Shown here piece after piece: positions 32,416 through 41,641 of a stretch of DNA of 51,646 bases; the first letter of the stretch is position 1; every line of letters begins with the position of its first letter. The DNA is from JAAYQA01 sp964510345. GTDB lineage: Bacteria > Bacillota > Clostridia > Tissierellales > Peptoniphilaceae. The DNA lies in assembly GCA_964510345.1 (NCBI GenBank), contig CAZEBB010000011.1, forward strand, positions 1-51,646. Reading direction: 5' to 3'. The position numbers were made by a program, and so were the translations under genes. Below the pieces are notes generated by a model. It searched no databases, was not told the DNA's origin, and saw only the letters and a list, made by a program, of their open reading frames with translations.

Positions 32416-34077
32416 TCACTGTGCATTCTCTTTTCGTTCGGTGGCAAGAGCCGTCGCCTCCTGAACAATCCTCGAGTCAAAACCCATGTGCTCCAAGAGT
32501 TTGATCGCATTAGTCGTCTTGGAGGGTCCATCCTTCAGTTTGTAATCGAAATCGATCTCGCCGCCTTGGAAATTCTCGCTGAAGTGGAAGTTATCGTACT
32601 CGTCCGCCAAAATTTTCGTGAGTTCAATATCGTGCGAGGCAATGATGCACAAACTGTCTGTCTCGTGTAAGACGCGCAACACCGCCGTTGACGCCGCGAT
32701 GCGCTCGGTCGTATTCGTGCCCCGCAAGATTTCGTCGATGAAACAGATACAAGGTCTCGTCTTGCAGTATTCGATAATCCGCTTGAGCGACTTGATCTCT
32801 GTGATAAAGTAGCTTTCACCCGAGAGGATATCGTCCTTCAGCGCCATCGAGCTCGCCACATAGGAGGGCCTCATCCGATACTCCTCCGCACAACAGGTAT
32901 GGATCGTCTGCGCAAAGATGTGATTGATCGCGATCGTCTTGATGAATGTCGATTTTCCGGAGGCGTTGGATCCTGTGATGATGCTGTCGTTGTCGATGTG
33001 CCCACTGTTCGCAACCGGTTCTTTCAGCAGCGGATGGATCATATTGTGAAACTCGACTTCATTTTTCTTGTGAAAGGCCGGGAGACAATACTCGGGTAGG
33101 CTCTTTCGAAACGAAGCGATGGAGATTGCCGCTTCCAACTCTCCGATCGTCCGGTACACCTCATGCAGTTGTACCGCATTCTTTTGCATGCGGTCCACCA
33201 TGCGATTATAACGAATGAGGTCCACCAGAAAGACCGCATTGAGTATGACCGTGATCGATTGCAGCTCGATCGCCACGGATTGCGCGCCGCTTGACAACCA
33301 ACCTTGGCTTCGTTGAAACGGTTGGAGCGCACTCTGTAGATCCAAGTCTAACGCAGCGAGCTTATCACCAAATCTTGCCCGAATCCGTTTAGCGCCATAG
33401 ACGAGTCGAGAAAAGTACTGCATCGACTCCATCTCCGCCTCGATCTGCAACCGCACTCTCGTATAGATAAATATGTTCACACCGACGGTTGCCGACATGG
33501 CAAAGACGACGAGCGCAGGATTGACAAAAAACGTCAGAGCCGCCAACAAGGGTAAAAACGCCATCACCGCATACAGGCGATCGTGGGGCAACTTTTTCTT
33601 CTCCGCACCGTGAATGTATAAGCTCAGCCCGTTGTTTTTTTGTATTCCGATTCCCATCAGAACCGTTTGGAGCCACTTTCGGTCCGCGTCATTTTCGATC
33701 ATCCACCGCACACGCTGCTCTCTGGTGTCAAGTAGCGACGGGTCGGTGACAAGTCGATGAAGTATGTGGTATAAGTACTCCTCGCCGGTGGAGCTGCTAC
33801 ACCGGTTGAGCCTTCGAAAGACATCGTCCATATTCAGGTCGTTCCATGTAATTTCGTCGATGTCATTCAAATGATCTCCGGAATCGACCACATCTTGGTG
33901 GTACGATTTGAGATACGAAATGTCTTTGTCATCGATGACGGGAACCGTTCCGAAGCTCTCATTGACAAGCTGCTCTAATTTTTTTCGATTCTTTCTCCGA
34001 TTCGTCGTCCACACGGCTACCGCTACGACGGCTACCGCTACCAGAAACAGATAGAACTCCGTTTCGTTTCTAAACAC
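32416..34077 (-). CDS. Membrane-anchored MutS-like ATPase
   Basis: A 553-residue protein. A single N-terminal helix (about 8-24, FYLFLVAVAVVAVAVW) and a basic stretch come first. A second hydrophobic hairpin lies near residues 170-210. The C-terminal third is the MutS domain V ATPase: Walker A GSNASGKST, Walker B CICFIDEILRGTNTTERI, and the histidine of ASHDIEL. Mismatch-recognition domain I and the beta-hairpin clamp seem absent. This matches a membrane-tethered MutS subfamily whose function is not established, so canonical repair is unlikely. The start is GTG behind AAAGGAG. Confidence 0.88.
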   Translation of the reverse strand: MFRNETEFYLFLVAVAVVAVAVWTTNRRKNRKKLEQLVNESFGTVPVIDDKDISYLKSYHQDVVDSGDHLNDIDEITWNDLNMDDVFRRLNRCSSSTGEEYLYHILHRLVTDPSLLDTREQRVRWMIENDADRKWLQTVLMGIGIQKNNGLSLYIHGAEKKKLPHDRLYAVMAFLPLLAALTFFVNPALVVFAMSATVGVNIFIYTRVRLQIEAEMESMQYFSRLVYGAKRIRARFGDKLAALDLDLQSALQPFQRSQGWLSSGAQSVAIELQSITVILNAVFLVDLIRYNRMVDRMQKNAVQLHEVYRTIGELEAAISIASFRKSLPEYCLPAFHKKNEVEFHNMIHPLLKEPVANSGHIDNDSIITGSNASGKSTFIKTIAINHIFAQTIHTCCAEEYRMRPSYVASSMALKDDILSGESYFITEIKSLKRIIEYCKTRPCICFIDEILRGTNTTERIAASTAVLRVLHETDSLCIIASHDIELTKILADEYDNFHFSENFQGGEIDFDYKLKDGPSKTTNAIKLLEHMGFDSRIVQEATALATERKENAQ

Positions 34078-34109
34078 TCGGCTATCACTCCTTTCGCAAT
34101 CCTCTCATG

Positions 34110-34118
34110 TGTATACCC
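34110..34118 (-). promoter_or_regulatory. -10 region of the MutS-like gene
   Basis: The minus strand reads TGGGTATACA with the hexamer at 34110-34115, about 32 bases before the GTG start. Confidence 0.45.
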
Positions 34119-34196
34119 ACCTTCTCAACGTTTTTCAAAAATGTCTAAAAAAAATAAATAAATTGGACTAATTTAGTAGCATTATCATTAAAAGCG

Positions 34197-34246
34197 TGGT
34201 ACAATGTAATCAACACAAAATCAGTCCACTTAATAAAGCTGATTTT
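34197..34246 (+). promoter_or_regulatory. NADH oxidase promoter and 5' leader hairpin
   Basis: TGGTACAAT (34197-34205) is an extended -10. AAAATCAG (34217-34224) and CTGATTTT (34239-34246) then form a perfect 8-base stem with a 14-base loop, beginning about five bases into the transcript. Such a hairpin may protect the mRNA 5' end or act as an operator. No Rex dyad was recognised. Confidence 0.5.
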
Positions 34247-34270
34247 GAAAAACCAAACACGGAGGTTATT

Positions 34271-35605
34271 ATGGAAAAAATCGTTCTCATTGGCTCTAAC
34301 CACGCAGGTACGGCTGCCACCAACACCATTCTCGACAACTACAAAGACAAAGAAGTCGTCGTCTACGACCGAAACAGCAATATCAGCTTTTTGGGTTGTG
34401 GGATGGCACTTTGGATCGGCCAACAAATTCACACCGGTGACGGGCTCTTTTACGCAAGTCCCGAAGGATTGGAAGGCAAAGGCGCTGCGATTCACATGCA
34501 AGCCGATGTAAAAGACGTCAACTTCGAAAACAAAACGCTCACCGTTGAACTTCCGGATGGCACGAAACGCGAGGATACATATGACAAACTCATCTTGGCG
34601 ACCGGTTCCGTCCCCCACACGCTACCCGTCAAAGGCTTTGACTTAGAAAATGTGCAAATGGTGAAACTCTACCAAAACGCACAGGAGGTCATCGACAAAC
34701 TGGCAAAAAATGACTATAAGCGTGTCGCCGTTCTCGGCGGTGGCTATATCGGAATTGAACTCGCGGAAGCATTCCGCCGCTTGGATAAGGAAGTTATCCT
34801 CTTAGATATGGTCGACCATATCCTCAATGTCTATTTCGATACGCCGTTCTCCGACCAAATGAAGGCGGTCATGGAAGAAAAGGGAATCGAATTTGCACTC
34901 GGTGAAAAAGTGGAAGAGATCTTGGGCGAGACAAAAGTCGAAGGTATCCGCACCGACAAAGGCCAATACGATGTCGACATGGTCATCTGCTGCATCGGAT
35001 TCCGCCCCAACACGGATTTACTGAAAGACAAACTGGAAACCTACAAAAACGGAGCGTACCTCGTCAACAAGAAACAAGAGACCTCGCAAAAAGACGTCTA
35101 CGCAATTGGCGACTGCGCCACTGTGTACGACAACGCGCGCCAGCGCCCGAACTATATCGCGTTGGCAACCAATGCCGTCCGCAGCGGAATTATCGCCGCC
35201 CACAACGCTTGCGGTACCCCGATCGAATCCCTCGGCGTGCAAGGATCATCCGCTCTTCAAATCTACGGCTACAATCTCGTCTGCACCGGTATGACCGTCG
35301 AAGCGGCCCAACGCGAAGGAGTCGATGTCCTTTATACCGACTTCAAAGACACGCAAAAGCCCGCTTTCATGGAAGTCGAAAACCCCGAAGTCATGATCCG
35401 CATTGTCTATCGCAAAGACGACCGCGTCATCGTCGGTGCACAACTCGGATCCAATTACGACATGTCCGCCCAGATCAATATGTTCAGCTTGGCGATTCAA
35501 AAGGGCGTTACGATCGACGAAGTCGCTCTGCTCGATATCTTCTTTATGCCGCATTTTAACCAACCGTATAACTACATCACCATGGCGGCCATCACCGCAG
35601 AATAA
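34271..35605 (+). CDS. nox: FAD-dependent NADH oxidase / CoA-disulfide reductase family
   Basis: A 444-residue flavoprotein. The FAD site is IVLIGSNHAGTAATNTIL; the single redox cysteine is C43-like in ISFLGCGMALW; the NADH site is VAVLGGGYIGIELAEAFRR; and YAIGDCATVYD binds the flavin. The single cysteine and the C-terminal dimer domain fit water-forming NADH oxidases or CoA-disulfide reductases, which sequence alone does not separate. GGAGG lies before the ATG at 34271. The role would be oxygen removal with NAD recycling. Confidence 0.9.
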   Translation: MEKIVLIGSNHAGTAATNTILDNYKDKEVVVYDRNSNISFLGCGMALWIGQQIHTGDGLFYASPEGLEGKGAAIHMQADVKDVNFENKTLTVELPDGTKREDTYDKLILATGSVPHTLPVKGFDLENVQMVKLYQNAQEVIDKLAKNDYKRVAVLGGGYIGIELAEAFRRLDKEVILLDMVDHILNVYFDTPFSDQMKAVMEEKGIEFALGEKVEEILGETKVEGIRTDKGQYDVDMVICCIGFRPNTDLLKDKLETYKNGAYLVNKKQETSQKDVYAIGDCATVYDNARQRPNYIALATNAVRSGIIAAHNACGTPIESLGVQGSSALQIYGYNLVCTGMTVEAAQREGVDVLYTDFKDTQKPAFMEVENPEVMIRIVYRKDDRVIVGAQLGSNYDMSAQINMFSLAIQKGVTIDEVALLDIFFMPHFNQPYNYITMAAITAE

Positions 35606-35615
35606 TACACTCTCA

Positions 35616-35653
35616 AAAACGACCGAAGGCTCATTCGCCTTCGGTCGTTTTTT
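35616..35653. terminator. Bidirectional terminator, NADH oxidase and recQ
   Basis: AAAACGACCGAAGGC and GCCTTCGGTCGTTTT make a 15-base perfect stem with a 6-base loop. The loop and right arm contain the recQ stop and last codons, so the recQ coding end doubles as terminator. Confidence 0.92.
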
Positions 35654-37811
35654 CATTTTCCGCACGTCTTCGACTCGCCACGCAGATGCGGATCTCATCA
35701 TATTCCACATCATCCGGTAGTCGGTCCTTGATGGGGCGTAAGTATTCAAAACCGATTTCATCGATCACCGCATTGATTTGTTTCTCTCTCTCCTGCGAAA
35801 CAAACTCTCTGATCTTGAGATCGTGCCCGTACTCATAAGCCCCTGCCAAATGGGAGAATACCGTTCGCGGGCTCAGCCCCCTTATCTTTGCAATCTCCGA
35901 CACCCAATGCCCTTCGGCATAGAGTCGATGGCTCTCTAACTCCGTTGGCGATGCCTGATCCTTTTTCCTTTTCGCGCGTTCTTCCTTTACGGGAACGATC
36001 GGCTCCCACTCGGGGAAGAGGGTCAAAACCTCTTCGATGAGGTTCAACAAGTCCTCTCCCATCGTCTGTAGCTTCGCTTCCCCAATCCCCGTCACTTGCA
36101 ACAGTTCCTCTTCGTTTTTGGGCAGTCGTCTGGCGAGGTCATTCATCGTCGCATCACTGAAAATGATATACGGGGGCAATTTCCTTTCTTGCGCTCGAGC
36201 GTTGCGGAATTCGCGAAGAAGTGCGATCAAGCCACTTCTTTCCTCCGGTACATCGATCGCATTGTGTGCCGATTTTTTGCCCTTTGACTTCTCCCGCTCC
36301 ACCGTCTGTACAACAAAAGGAGTCCCATCAAGTAATTCCATCGCCGTTTCGGACAGTGTCACCACCGGATACTGGCCGGGGGAACGCAGAATATAACCAT
36401 GTTGTATCAATCGTTCGATGATCTCTACCACATCATTTTTGGTATACTCAGGCATCAGATGATACGTCGACAACTTGTCAAATCCCAGCTCTTTCAGTTT
36501 CTTGGATCGGCTGCCGATCAGCACCTCGGCAACTGTGCCCGCGCCAAAGGGTCGCCCCATGCGATGAATGCACGATACGATCTTCTGCGCTTCCAACGTA
36601 TAGTCTTTTTCTACGGTTTCGCGATTGCAATTTCCGCAGTTTCTACAGGCTTCCTGTGGTTCCTCACCGAAATACCGTAGGATTTGATTGCGAAGGCAGT
36701 CATACGAGTTCGCATAGGTGGACATCTCTTGGAGTTTCCTATAGCCCTCCTCCTGATTCTCGCCGAGTTGAATCAACCTTCGTTGAATCACCTCATCTTG
36801 TTTCGAATAGAGGAGGATGGCATCCGCCGGTTCGCCGTCGCGCCCAGCACGCCCGGCTTCCTGATAGTAGTTTTCGATCGACTTCGAAAGATTGAAATGA
36901 ATGACTTCACGCACATTGGATTTGTCGATCCCCATACCAAATGCGATCGTCGCAACCATGATCGTCTTTTTATCATAGAGAAAATCCTCCTGATGCCCTT
37001 GGCGTACCGCATCAGGCAACCCTGCGTGGTATTTCGCCACCGGCAAGCCTCGCCTCTTCAGTTCATCATACACTTCGTCAACGATTTTTCTCGTGGCACA
37101 GTAGACGATACTCGAACTCTCCTGGTTCAAATGATCCAACAGAAAATCAAACTTTCGCTCGGGCATCTTCACGGAAAAGTACAGATTTGGCCGGTCATAG
37201 CTGAGCGTCTGCACCAAGGGACTTTTCATGTTGAGCTGTATTTGAATGTCCTCTTTCACACGGTCGGTCGCGGTCGCCGTAAATGCGCCGATCACCGGGC
37301 GATGAGGGAGGCTCTCGATCACCTGTCGGATCGCTCGATACGACGGACGAAAATCATGTCCCCAGGTACTGATGCAGTGCGCTTCGTCTATAGCTAGAAA
37401 AGACACCGGCAGTCTTTGTAACAGCTGCTGAAATCCTTCCGTTTCCAATCGCTCCGGTGCTATGTAGAGGATTTTGTACTTTCCTTGTTCAATTCCTCGC
37501 AGTTTTTCTGAATAGCTTACTGGATCATCCGCACTCGTCACCTGTACCGCCGGAACCCCCGATTCTATCAGCACATCCACCTGGTTTTTCATTAATGAGA
37601 TCAGCGGTGATATGACCAGCGTGATTCCTTTCATCAGAAGCGCAGGTAATTGGTAGCAAAGTGATTTTCCGGCACCTGTCGGCATGACCGCCAGTGTGTC
37701 TCGGCCCATCAACAAGTTGCGTATCACAGTTTCCTGCCCGTCTAAAAAAGAGTCAAACCCAAATCGATTCTGTAGGTTCTCCATGATCTCATTGTCTCTG
37801 TTTGGCTCCAT
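35631..37811 (-). CDS. recQ: ATP-dependent DNA helicase RecQ
   Basis: A 726-residue 3'-5' helicase. Helicase motifs include PTGAGKSLCYQLPAL (Walker A), DEAHCISTWGHDFRP and QEAGRAGRDGEP. The zinc site follows with FGEEPQEACRNCGNC. Winged-helix RQC and HRDC domains come next (LPPYIIFSDATMNDLARRLP and VTGIGEAKLQTMGEDLL). The C-terminus carries an additional helix-turn-helix (about residues 635-690, LYAEGHWVSEIAKIRGLSPR), as in longer Bacillota RecQ proteins. AGGAGG precedes the ATG. The extreme 3' end forms the terminator stem. Confidence 0.96.
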   Translation of the reverse strand: MEPNRDNEIMENLQNRFGFDSFLDGQETVIRNLLMGRDTLAVMPTGAGKSLCYQLPALLMKGITLVISPLISLMKNQVDVLIESGVPAVQVTSADDPVSYSEKLRGIEQGKYKILYIAPERLETEGFQQLLQRLPVSFLAIDEAHCISTWGHDFRPSYRAIRQVIESLPHRPVIGAFTATATDRVKEDIQIQLNMKSPLVQTLSYDRPNLYFSVKMPERKFDFLLDHLNQESSSIVYCATRKIVDEVYDELKRRGLPVAKYHAGLPDAVRQGHQEDFLYDKKTIMVATIAFGMGIDKSNVREVIHFNLSKSIENYYQEAGRAGRDGEPADAILLYSKQDEVIQRRLIQLGENQEEGYRKLQEMSTYANSYDCLRNQILRYFGEEPQEACRNCGNCNRETVEKDYTLEAQKIVSCIHRMGRPFGAGTVAEVLIGSRSKKLKELGFDKLSTYHLMPEYTKNDVVEIIERLIQHGYILRSPGQYPVVTLSETAMELLDGTPFVVQTVEREKSKGKKSAHNAIDVPEERSGLIALLREFRNARAQERKLPPYIIFSDATMNDLARRLPKNEEELLQVTGIGEAKLQTMGEDLLNLIEEVLTLFPEWEPIVPVKEERAKRKKDQASPTELESHRLYAEGHWVSEIAKIRGLSPRTVFSHLAGAYEYGHDLKIREFVSQEREKQINAVIDEIGFEYLRPIKDRLPDDVEYDEIRICVASRRRAENEKTTEGE

Positions 37812-37838
37812 GCTATGCCTCCTCTCGCCTTGTCTATG

Positions 37839-37847
37839 GGTATACCC
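37839..37847 (-). promoter_or_regulatory. -10 region of recQ
   Basis: The minus strand reads GGGGTATACC with the hexamer at 37839-37844, about 28 bases before the ATG. Confidence 0.4.
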
Positions 37848-37861
37848 CTTACGAATTCAAA

Positions 37862-37885
37862 AGCCACTGTCCGAAAACAGTGGCT
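37862..37885 (-). terminator. Terminator of the liv operon
   Basis: On minus, AGCCACTGT, a TTTCGG loop, ACAGTGGCT and then TTTTG. It follows the livF stop and lies before the recQ promoter. Confidence 0.8.
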
Positions 37886-37891
37886 CCTTCA

Positions 37892-38617
37892 TTACTCAGT
37901 TTTCGTGTTCACGCCCAGATACGCATCGCGAATCTCCGGGTCGTTCAAAAGCTCAGCTCCGGAGCCCGATTTTGTAATCTCACCGGTCACCAGTACATAC
38001 GCCTTGTCCGCAATGCGAAGTGCGGCGTTCGCGTTTTGTTCGATCAGAAGAACCGTCATCCCCATGTCGTGAATACGCCCGATGATCGAGAAAATGTCGC
38101 GCACGAGCTGGGGCGCCAGACCCAACGAAGGCTCGTCCATCATAATGACTTTCGGCTTCGCCATCAACCCGCGTCCAACAGCCAGCATCTGCTGCTCCCC
38201 GCCGGATAATGTGCCGGCCGCCTGCCATGACCTCTCGTGGAGCCTTGGAAACAGGCTGTAGACTGTTTCGATTTCTTCCGCGATCTCTTTCTTGTTCTTA
38301 TTCAGATACGCGCCGATCCGCAGGTTTTCTTCGACCGTCAAGTTGGGAAACACCTTGCGTCCTTCCGGTACGAGAGCGATGCCGCCTTCCACAATCTTTT
38401 GTGAATCTAGGTTTTGGATCTCCTGTCCCTGATAGCGAATCGTCCCCGACGTCGGCTGTACCAGCCCGCTGATCGCCTTGAGCGTCGTCGACTTGCCCGC
38501 TCCGTTTGCACCGATGAGGGTGATGATGTCGCCTTCGCTGACGTCGAAACTGATCCCTTTTAAAGCTTCAATCCCGCCGTAGGAGACGCGCAGATCACGA
38601 ATTTCTAAAATGCTCAT
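37892..38617 (-). CDS. livF: Branched-chain amino-acid ABC importer, ATPase LivF
   Basis: A 241-residue ATPase. The Walker A is GANGAGKST, the signature LSGGEQQMLAVGRGL and the Walker B VIMMDEPSLGLAP. The length and EGRKVFPNLTVEENL match LivF. Its ATG overlaps the livG stop by four bases. It powers import together with LivG at the inner side of the LivHM channel. Confidence 0.96.
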   Translation of the reverse strand: MSILEIRDLRVSYGGIEALKGISFDVSEGDIITLIGANGAGKSTTLKAISGLVQPTSGTIRYQGQEIQNLDSQKIVEGGIALVPEGRKVFPNLTVEENLRIGAYLNKNKKEIAEEIETVYSLFPRLHERSWQAAGTLSGGEQQMLAVGRGLMAKPKVIMMDEPSLGLAPQLVRDIFSIIGRIHDMGMTVLLIEQNANAALRIADKAYVLVTGEITKSGSGAELLNDPEIRDAYLGVNTKTE

Positions 38618-39465
38618 TCTTCCACCCCCAGATACGCCTGAATGACCGCCGGATTGTTCTGAATTTCAGACGGTGTTCCCGAAGCGATCAATTTCCCAAA
38701 GTCGATGACATAGATACGGTCCGACAAGTCCATAACCAAGTTCATATGGTGTTCGATGACCAAGATCGTCAGTTTGAAGTCATCTTTAATCTCGCGGATA
38801 AAAGCAGACATTTCGTCTGTTTCCTGCGGGTTCATTCCGGCGGCCGGCTCATCCAATAAGAGCATCTTCGGATGAGTGGCAAGCGCTCTGGCAATCTCCA
38901 GGTGACGCTGTTTCCCATACGGGAGATTGTCGGCGATTTCTCCGGCGAGATCGTCCAGGTGGACACGCCTTAGGAGTTCCCACGTCTCCTGTTCCATGCG
39001 TTCTTCTTCTGCCTTGTTCAGGCGAAACGCTGCGGAAAACAGGCCGGCTTTCAAATTCATATGATGGGATATCAACACGTTTTCAAACACCGTCAGCTTC
39101 TTAAACAGTCGGATATTTTGGAAGGTGCGCGCGATCCCTTTCTTCGTGATCTGATCCGGTGTCAGATCAATCACTTTGGTGTATTTCCCGTTATTCTCTC
39201 CGGCATACAGCTTCTTCATCTTCCCGGTCGGCATGCCGGATGCAATCACTTCGTCTTTTAACACGATCTGCCCATTGGTCGGCAGGTAAACGCCGGTGAT
39301 CGCATTAAAAGCCGTCGTCTTACCGGCACCGTTCGGGCCGATGAGCGCGACGATCTCGCCGCGGTAGATCTCCATACTGAGATTATTGACGGCTACGACG
39401 CCACCGAATTGCATGGTGAGGTCTTCCACTCGGAGGACTTGTACGCGATCATCACTCATGGTCAT
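38614..39465 (-). CDS. livG: Branched-chain amino-acid ABC importer, ATPase LivG
   Basis: A 283-residue ATPase. The Walker A is GPNGAGKTT, the LivG-type signature NLPYGKQRHLEIARAL replaces LSGGQ, and the Walker B is MLLLDEPAAGMNP. The insertion around residues 70-110 (MPTGKMKKLYAGENNG) is longer than in E. coli but common in Gram-positive LivG. It overlaps livM by 14 bases. Confidence 0.95.
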   Translation of the reverse strand: MTMSDDRVQVLRVEDLTMQFGGVVAVNNLSMEIYRGEIVALIGPNGAGKTTAFNAITGVYLPTNGQIVLKDEVIASGMPTGKMKKLYAGENNGKYTKVIDLTPDQITKKGIARTFQNIRLFKKLTVFENVLISHHMNLKAGLFSAAFRLNKAEEERMEQETWELLRRVHLDDLAGEIADNLPYGKQRHLEIARALATHPKMLLLDEPAAGMNPQETDEMSAFIREIKDDFKLTILVIEHHMNLVMDLSDRIYVIDFGKLIASGTPSEIQNNPAVIQAYLGVEE

Positions 39466-40690
39466 TGTCCTCCTTTGTTTCCGGTGTCGGCGTTAAAGGT
39501 GCCGTCTCCATCGGTTCCGGATCGGGAATGTCCGGTGCGGGCGGTGGATCTTTCGGCTTCTTAGAAAATAACCGCCCGATACCGGCCCAGCTGAATTCGC
39601 GGTTGCCCATCAGACCTCTGCGGTAGAAGAGCACGACGATCATTAGGAGTACCGAGAATACGACCATTCGGAATCCCATACGAAGCAGCGGAACTTGGAA
39701 AGTGCCGATCACCAACGGATTGTCAAAGAAGCGTAGGATCCAGTCCTTCGCGAAAGTGACGACAAATGCGCCTAAGACGCTTCCTGTAATGCTCCCGAGT
39801 CCCCCGATGACGACGATCAACAATAAGTCGTACGTGAGCATGATCGAGAACGTACGCGCCTCGATCGAGCGCATAAACATCGCCAGCATCCCGCCGGCCA
39901 GTGCTGTGATAAAGGAGCTGATCACAAAGGACATTTCTTTATGTTTTAACAGATTGATGCCCATCGCTTCTGCGGCGACTTCATCTTCTCGGATGGCTTT
40001 GAACGCGCGTCCATAGCTGGAATTGATCACCAACACGATAAAGCCGATCGCCAACACCGCAAACAGAAGCGGCACGAGGAGCGCTCCAAAACCTGTCGGC
40101 AAGACGCCGCCGGATTCAGAAATCGCCAAGCCGGGGATATTTTTCAACCCATAGGACCCGTTGGTGATGCGGTCCAATTGCGGGCTGGAGATCAAGGCAC
40201 GTACAATCTCGGAGAAACCGAGCGTCGCAATCGCCAGATAGTCGCTCTTCAAGCGAAGTACGGGAATCCCGAGCAAGAAGGCGAAGACACCCGCGATCGT
40301 CGCACCGAGCAACAGCGCAAAGACGATCAGCACCGGCTCCGGTAAAAACGCGAGTGCTTCTTTAATGCTCTTCAGCCAAGGAGCCATGCCGTTCATATAG
40401 TAGACGCCGTCCACTTTGTCGACGGGAATCGTCAGAATGGCCGTCACATAAGCGCCGATCGCCATAAAGCCCGCCTGTCCCAGGGAGAACAGACCCGTAA
40501 ACCCGTTCAAAAGGTTCATACAAACGGCGACAACCGCAAAGATCAGCGACTTTTGGATCATCGTAATCAACATGCCGCCCCAAGAGAACTTCATTTTGTT
40601 CATCTCGAGGAAGATGAAAATGGCGGCAATCACCACAAGAGCGATCACCGAATAGACACGATGGCGTGGGTTAACCGTTTTCGTCATCAC
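39452..40690 (-). CDS. livM: Branched-chain amino-acid ABC importer, permease LivM
   Basis: A 412-residue membrane protein with about ten helices. Family segments are GLFSLGQAGFMAIGAY and AIREDEVAAEAMGINLLKHK (coupling helix). It ends with an unusual cytoplasmic tail of about 40 residues rich in Pro, Glu, Asp and Thr (KPKDPPPAPDIPDPEP onward), absent from E. coli LivM. The tail may be disordered or contact the ATPases; this is a guess. Confidence 0.94.
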   Translation of the reverse strand: MMTKTVNPRHRVYSVIALVVIAAIFIFLEMNKMKFSWGGMLITMIQKSLIFAVVAVCMNLLNGFTGLFSLGQAGFMAIGAYVTAILTIPVDKVDGVYYMNGMAPWLKSIKEALAFLPEPVLIVFALLLGATIAGVFAFLLGIPVLRLKSDYLAIATLGFSEIVRALISSPQLDRITNGSYGLKNIPGLAISESGGVLPTGFGALLVPLLFAVLAIGFIVLVINSSYGRAFKAIREDEVAAEAMGINLLKHKEMSFVISSFITALAGGMLAMFMRSIEARTFSIMLTYDLLLIVVIGGLGSITGSVLGAFVVTFAKDWILRFFDNPLVIGTFQVPLLRMGFRMVVFSVLLMIVVLFYRRGLMGNREFSWAGIGRLFSKKPKDPPPAPDIPDPEPMETAPLTPTPETKEDNDHE

Positions 40691-40695
40691 GCCAC

Positions 40696-41577
40696 CTACA
40701 CTTTCTCTGTCAAGGACTCGCCCATCAATCCGGTCGGTCTAAAGAGCAAAATGAGAATCAGCAGTAAAAATGTAAACGCGTCGCTATAGGTCGAATAGCC
40801 CATCGCGACCAGAAATGTCTCCGTAATCCCGATGAAGAAGCCGCCGATAACAGCGCCCGGCACGCTTCCGATTCCGCCCAGAACTGCGGCAACGAAGCAT
40901 TTAAGGCCCGGCAACGTCCCACTAAACGGGGTGACCGACATCCGGTCGGTAAAATACAGGATGGATCCGACCGCGGCGAGTGCGGAGCCGATAATAAAGG
41001 TCAAGCTGATGATCTGGTCGATCTTAATCCCCATCAGTTTCGAGGTTTCGTAGTCTTTCGATACGGCGCGCATCGCCATTCCGACTTTGGTTTTATTCAA
41101 TAAGAGCATCAAGGCAAAGACCAAACCGATCGTGAGGACCGGCGTCAAGAAAGTCACCAAAGAACTATTCAAATTGCCGATGCGGATCGGCTGTTTAAGA
41201 AGCGGAATCGCCGGATACGCTTGCGGCAGTGCTGAAAAGAGATACGTCGCCAGGTTCTGTAGCAGATACGATACGCCGATCGCTGAGATCATGATCGACA
41301 TTCTGGGTGCCGAACGAAGCGGTTTGTACGCCGCTTTTTCGATGGTGACCCCGAGAAGTATCGTCACGCCGATGACGACGACGATCGCGATCGGCCATGG
41401 CATGACGGCGATCGCAAAGATCATAAAATAGCCGGCCATCATGAAGATGTCCGCGTGCGCAAAGTTAATCAGGAGTAGGATCCCGTAAACCATGGAATAC
41501 CCGATGGCGATCAACGCATAGGCCCCGCCCAAGCTGATCCCCGTTAAACAGTGCTGCAAAAAGGTCGTGAGTGTCAT
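40696..41577 (-). CDS. livH: Branched-chain amino-acid ABC importer, permease LivH
   Basis: A 293-residue permease with about eight helices. It shows GISLGGAYALIAIGYSMVYG at the start and the coupling segment AMRAVSKDYETSKLMGI. It pairs with LivM to form the channel. It is separated from livM by five bases. Confidence 0.94.
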   Translation of the reverse strand: MTLTTFLQHCLTGISLGGAYALIAIGYSMVYGILLLINFAHADIFMMAGYFMIFAIAVMPWPIAIVVVIGVTILLGVTIEKAAYKPLRSAPRMSIMISAIGVSYLLQNLATYLFSALPQAYPAIPLLKQPIRIGNLNSSLVTFLTPVLTIGLVFALMLLLNKTKVGMAMRAVSKDYETSKLMGIKIDQIISLTFIIGSALAAVGSILYFTDRMSVTPFSGTLPGLKCFVAAVLGGIGSVPGAVIGGFFIGITETFLVAMGYSTYSDAFTFLLLILILLFRPTGLMGESLTEKV

Positions 41578-41641
41578 GTAGTTTTCCTCTATGGTAAGAA
41601 AAGGCGGCGGCTATCGTGCCGCCGCCTCACAAATGATCGGA

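Noticed and set aside
34141..34270. Rex (NADH-sensing) operator before the NADH oxidase
   Set aside because: No TTGTGA/TCACAA-type dyad was found; only the AAAATCAG/CTGATTTT hairpin is present.
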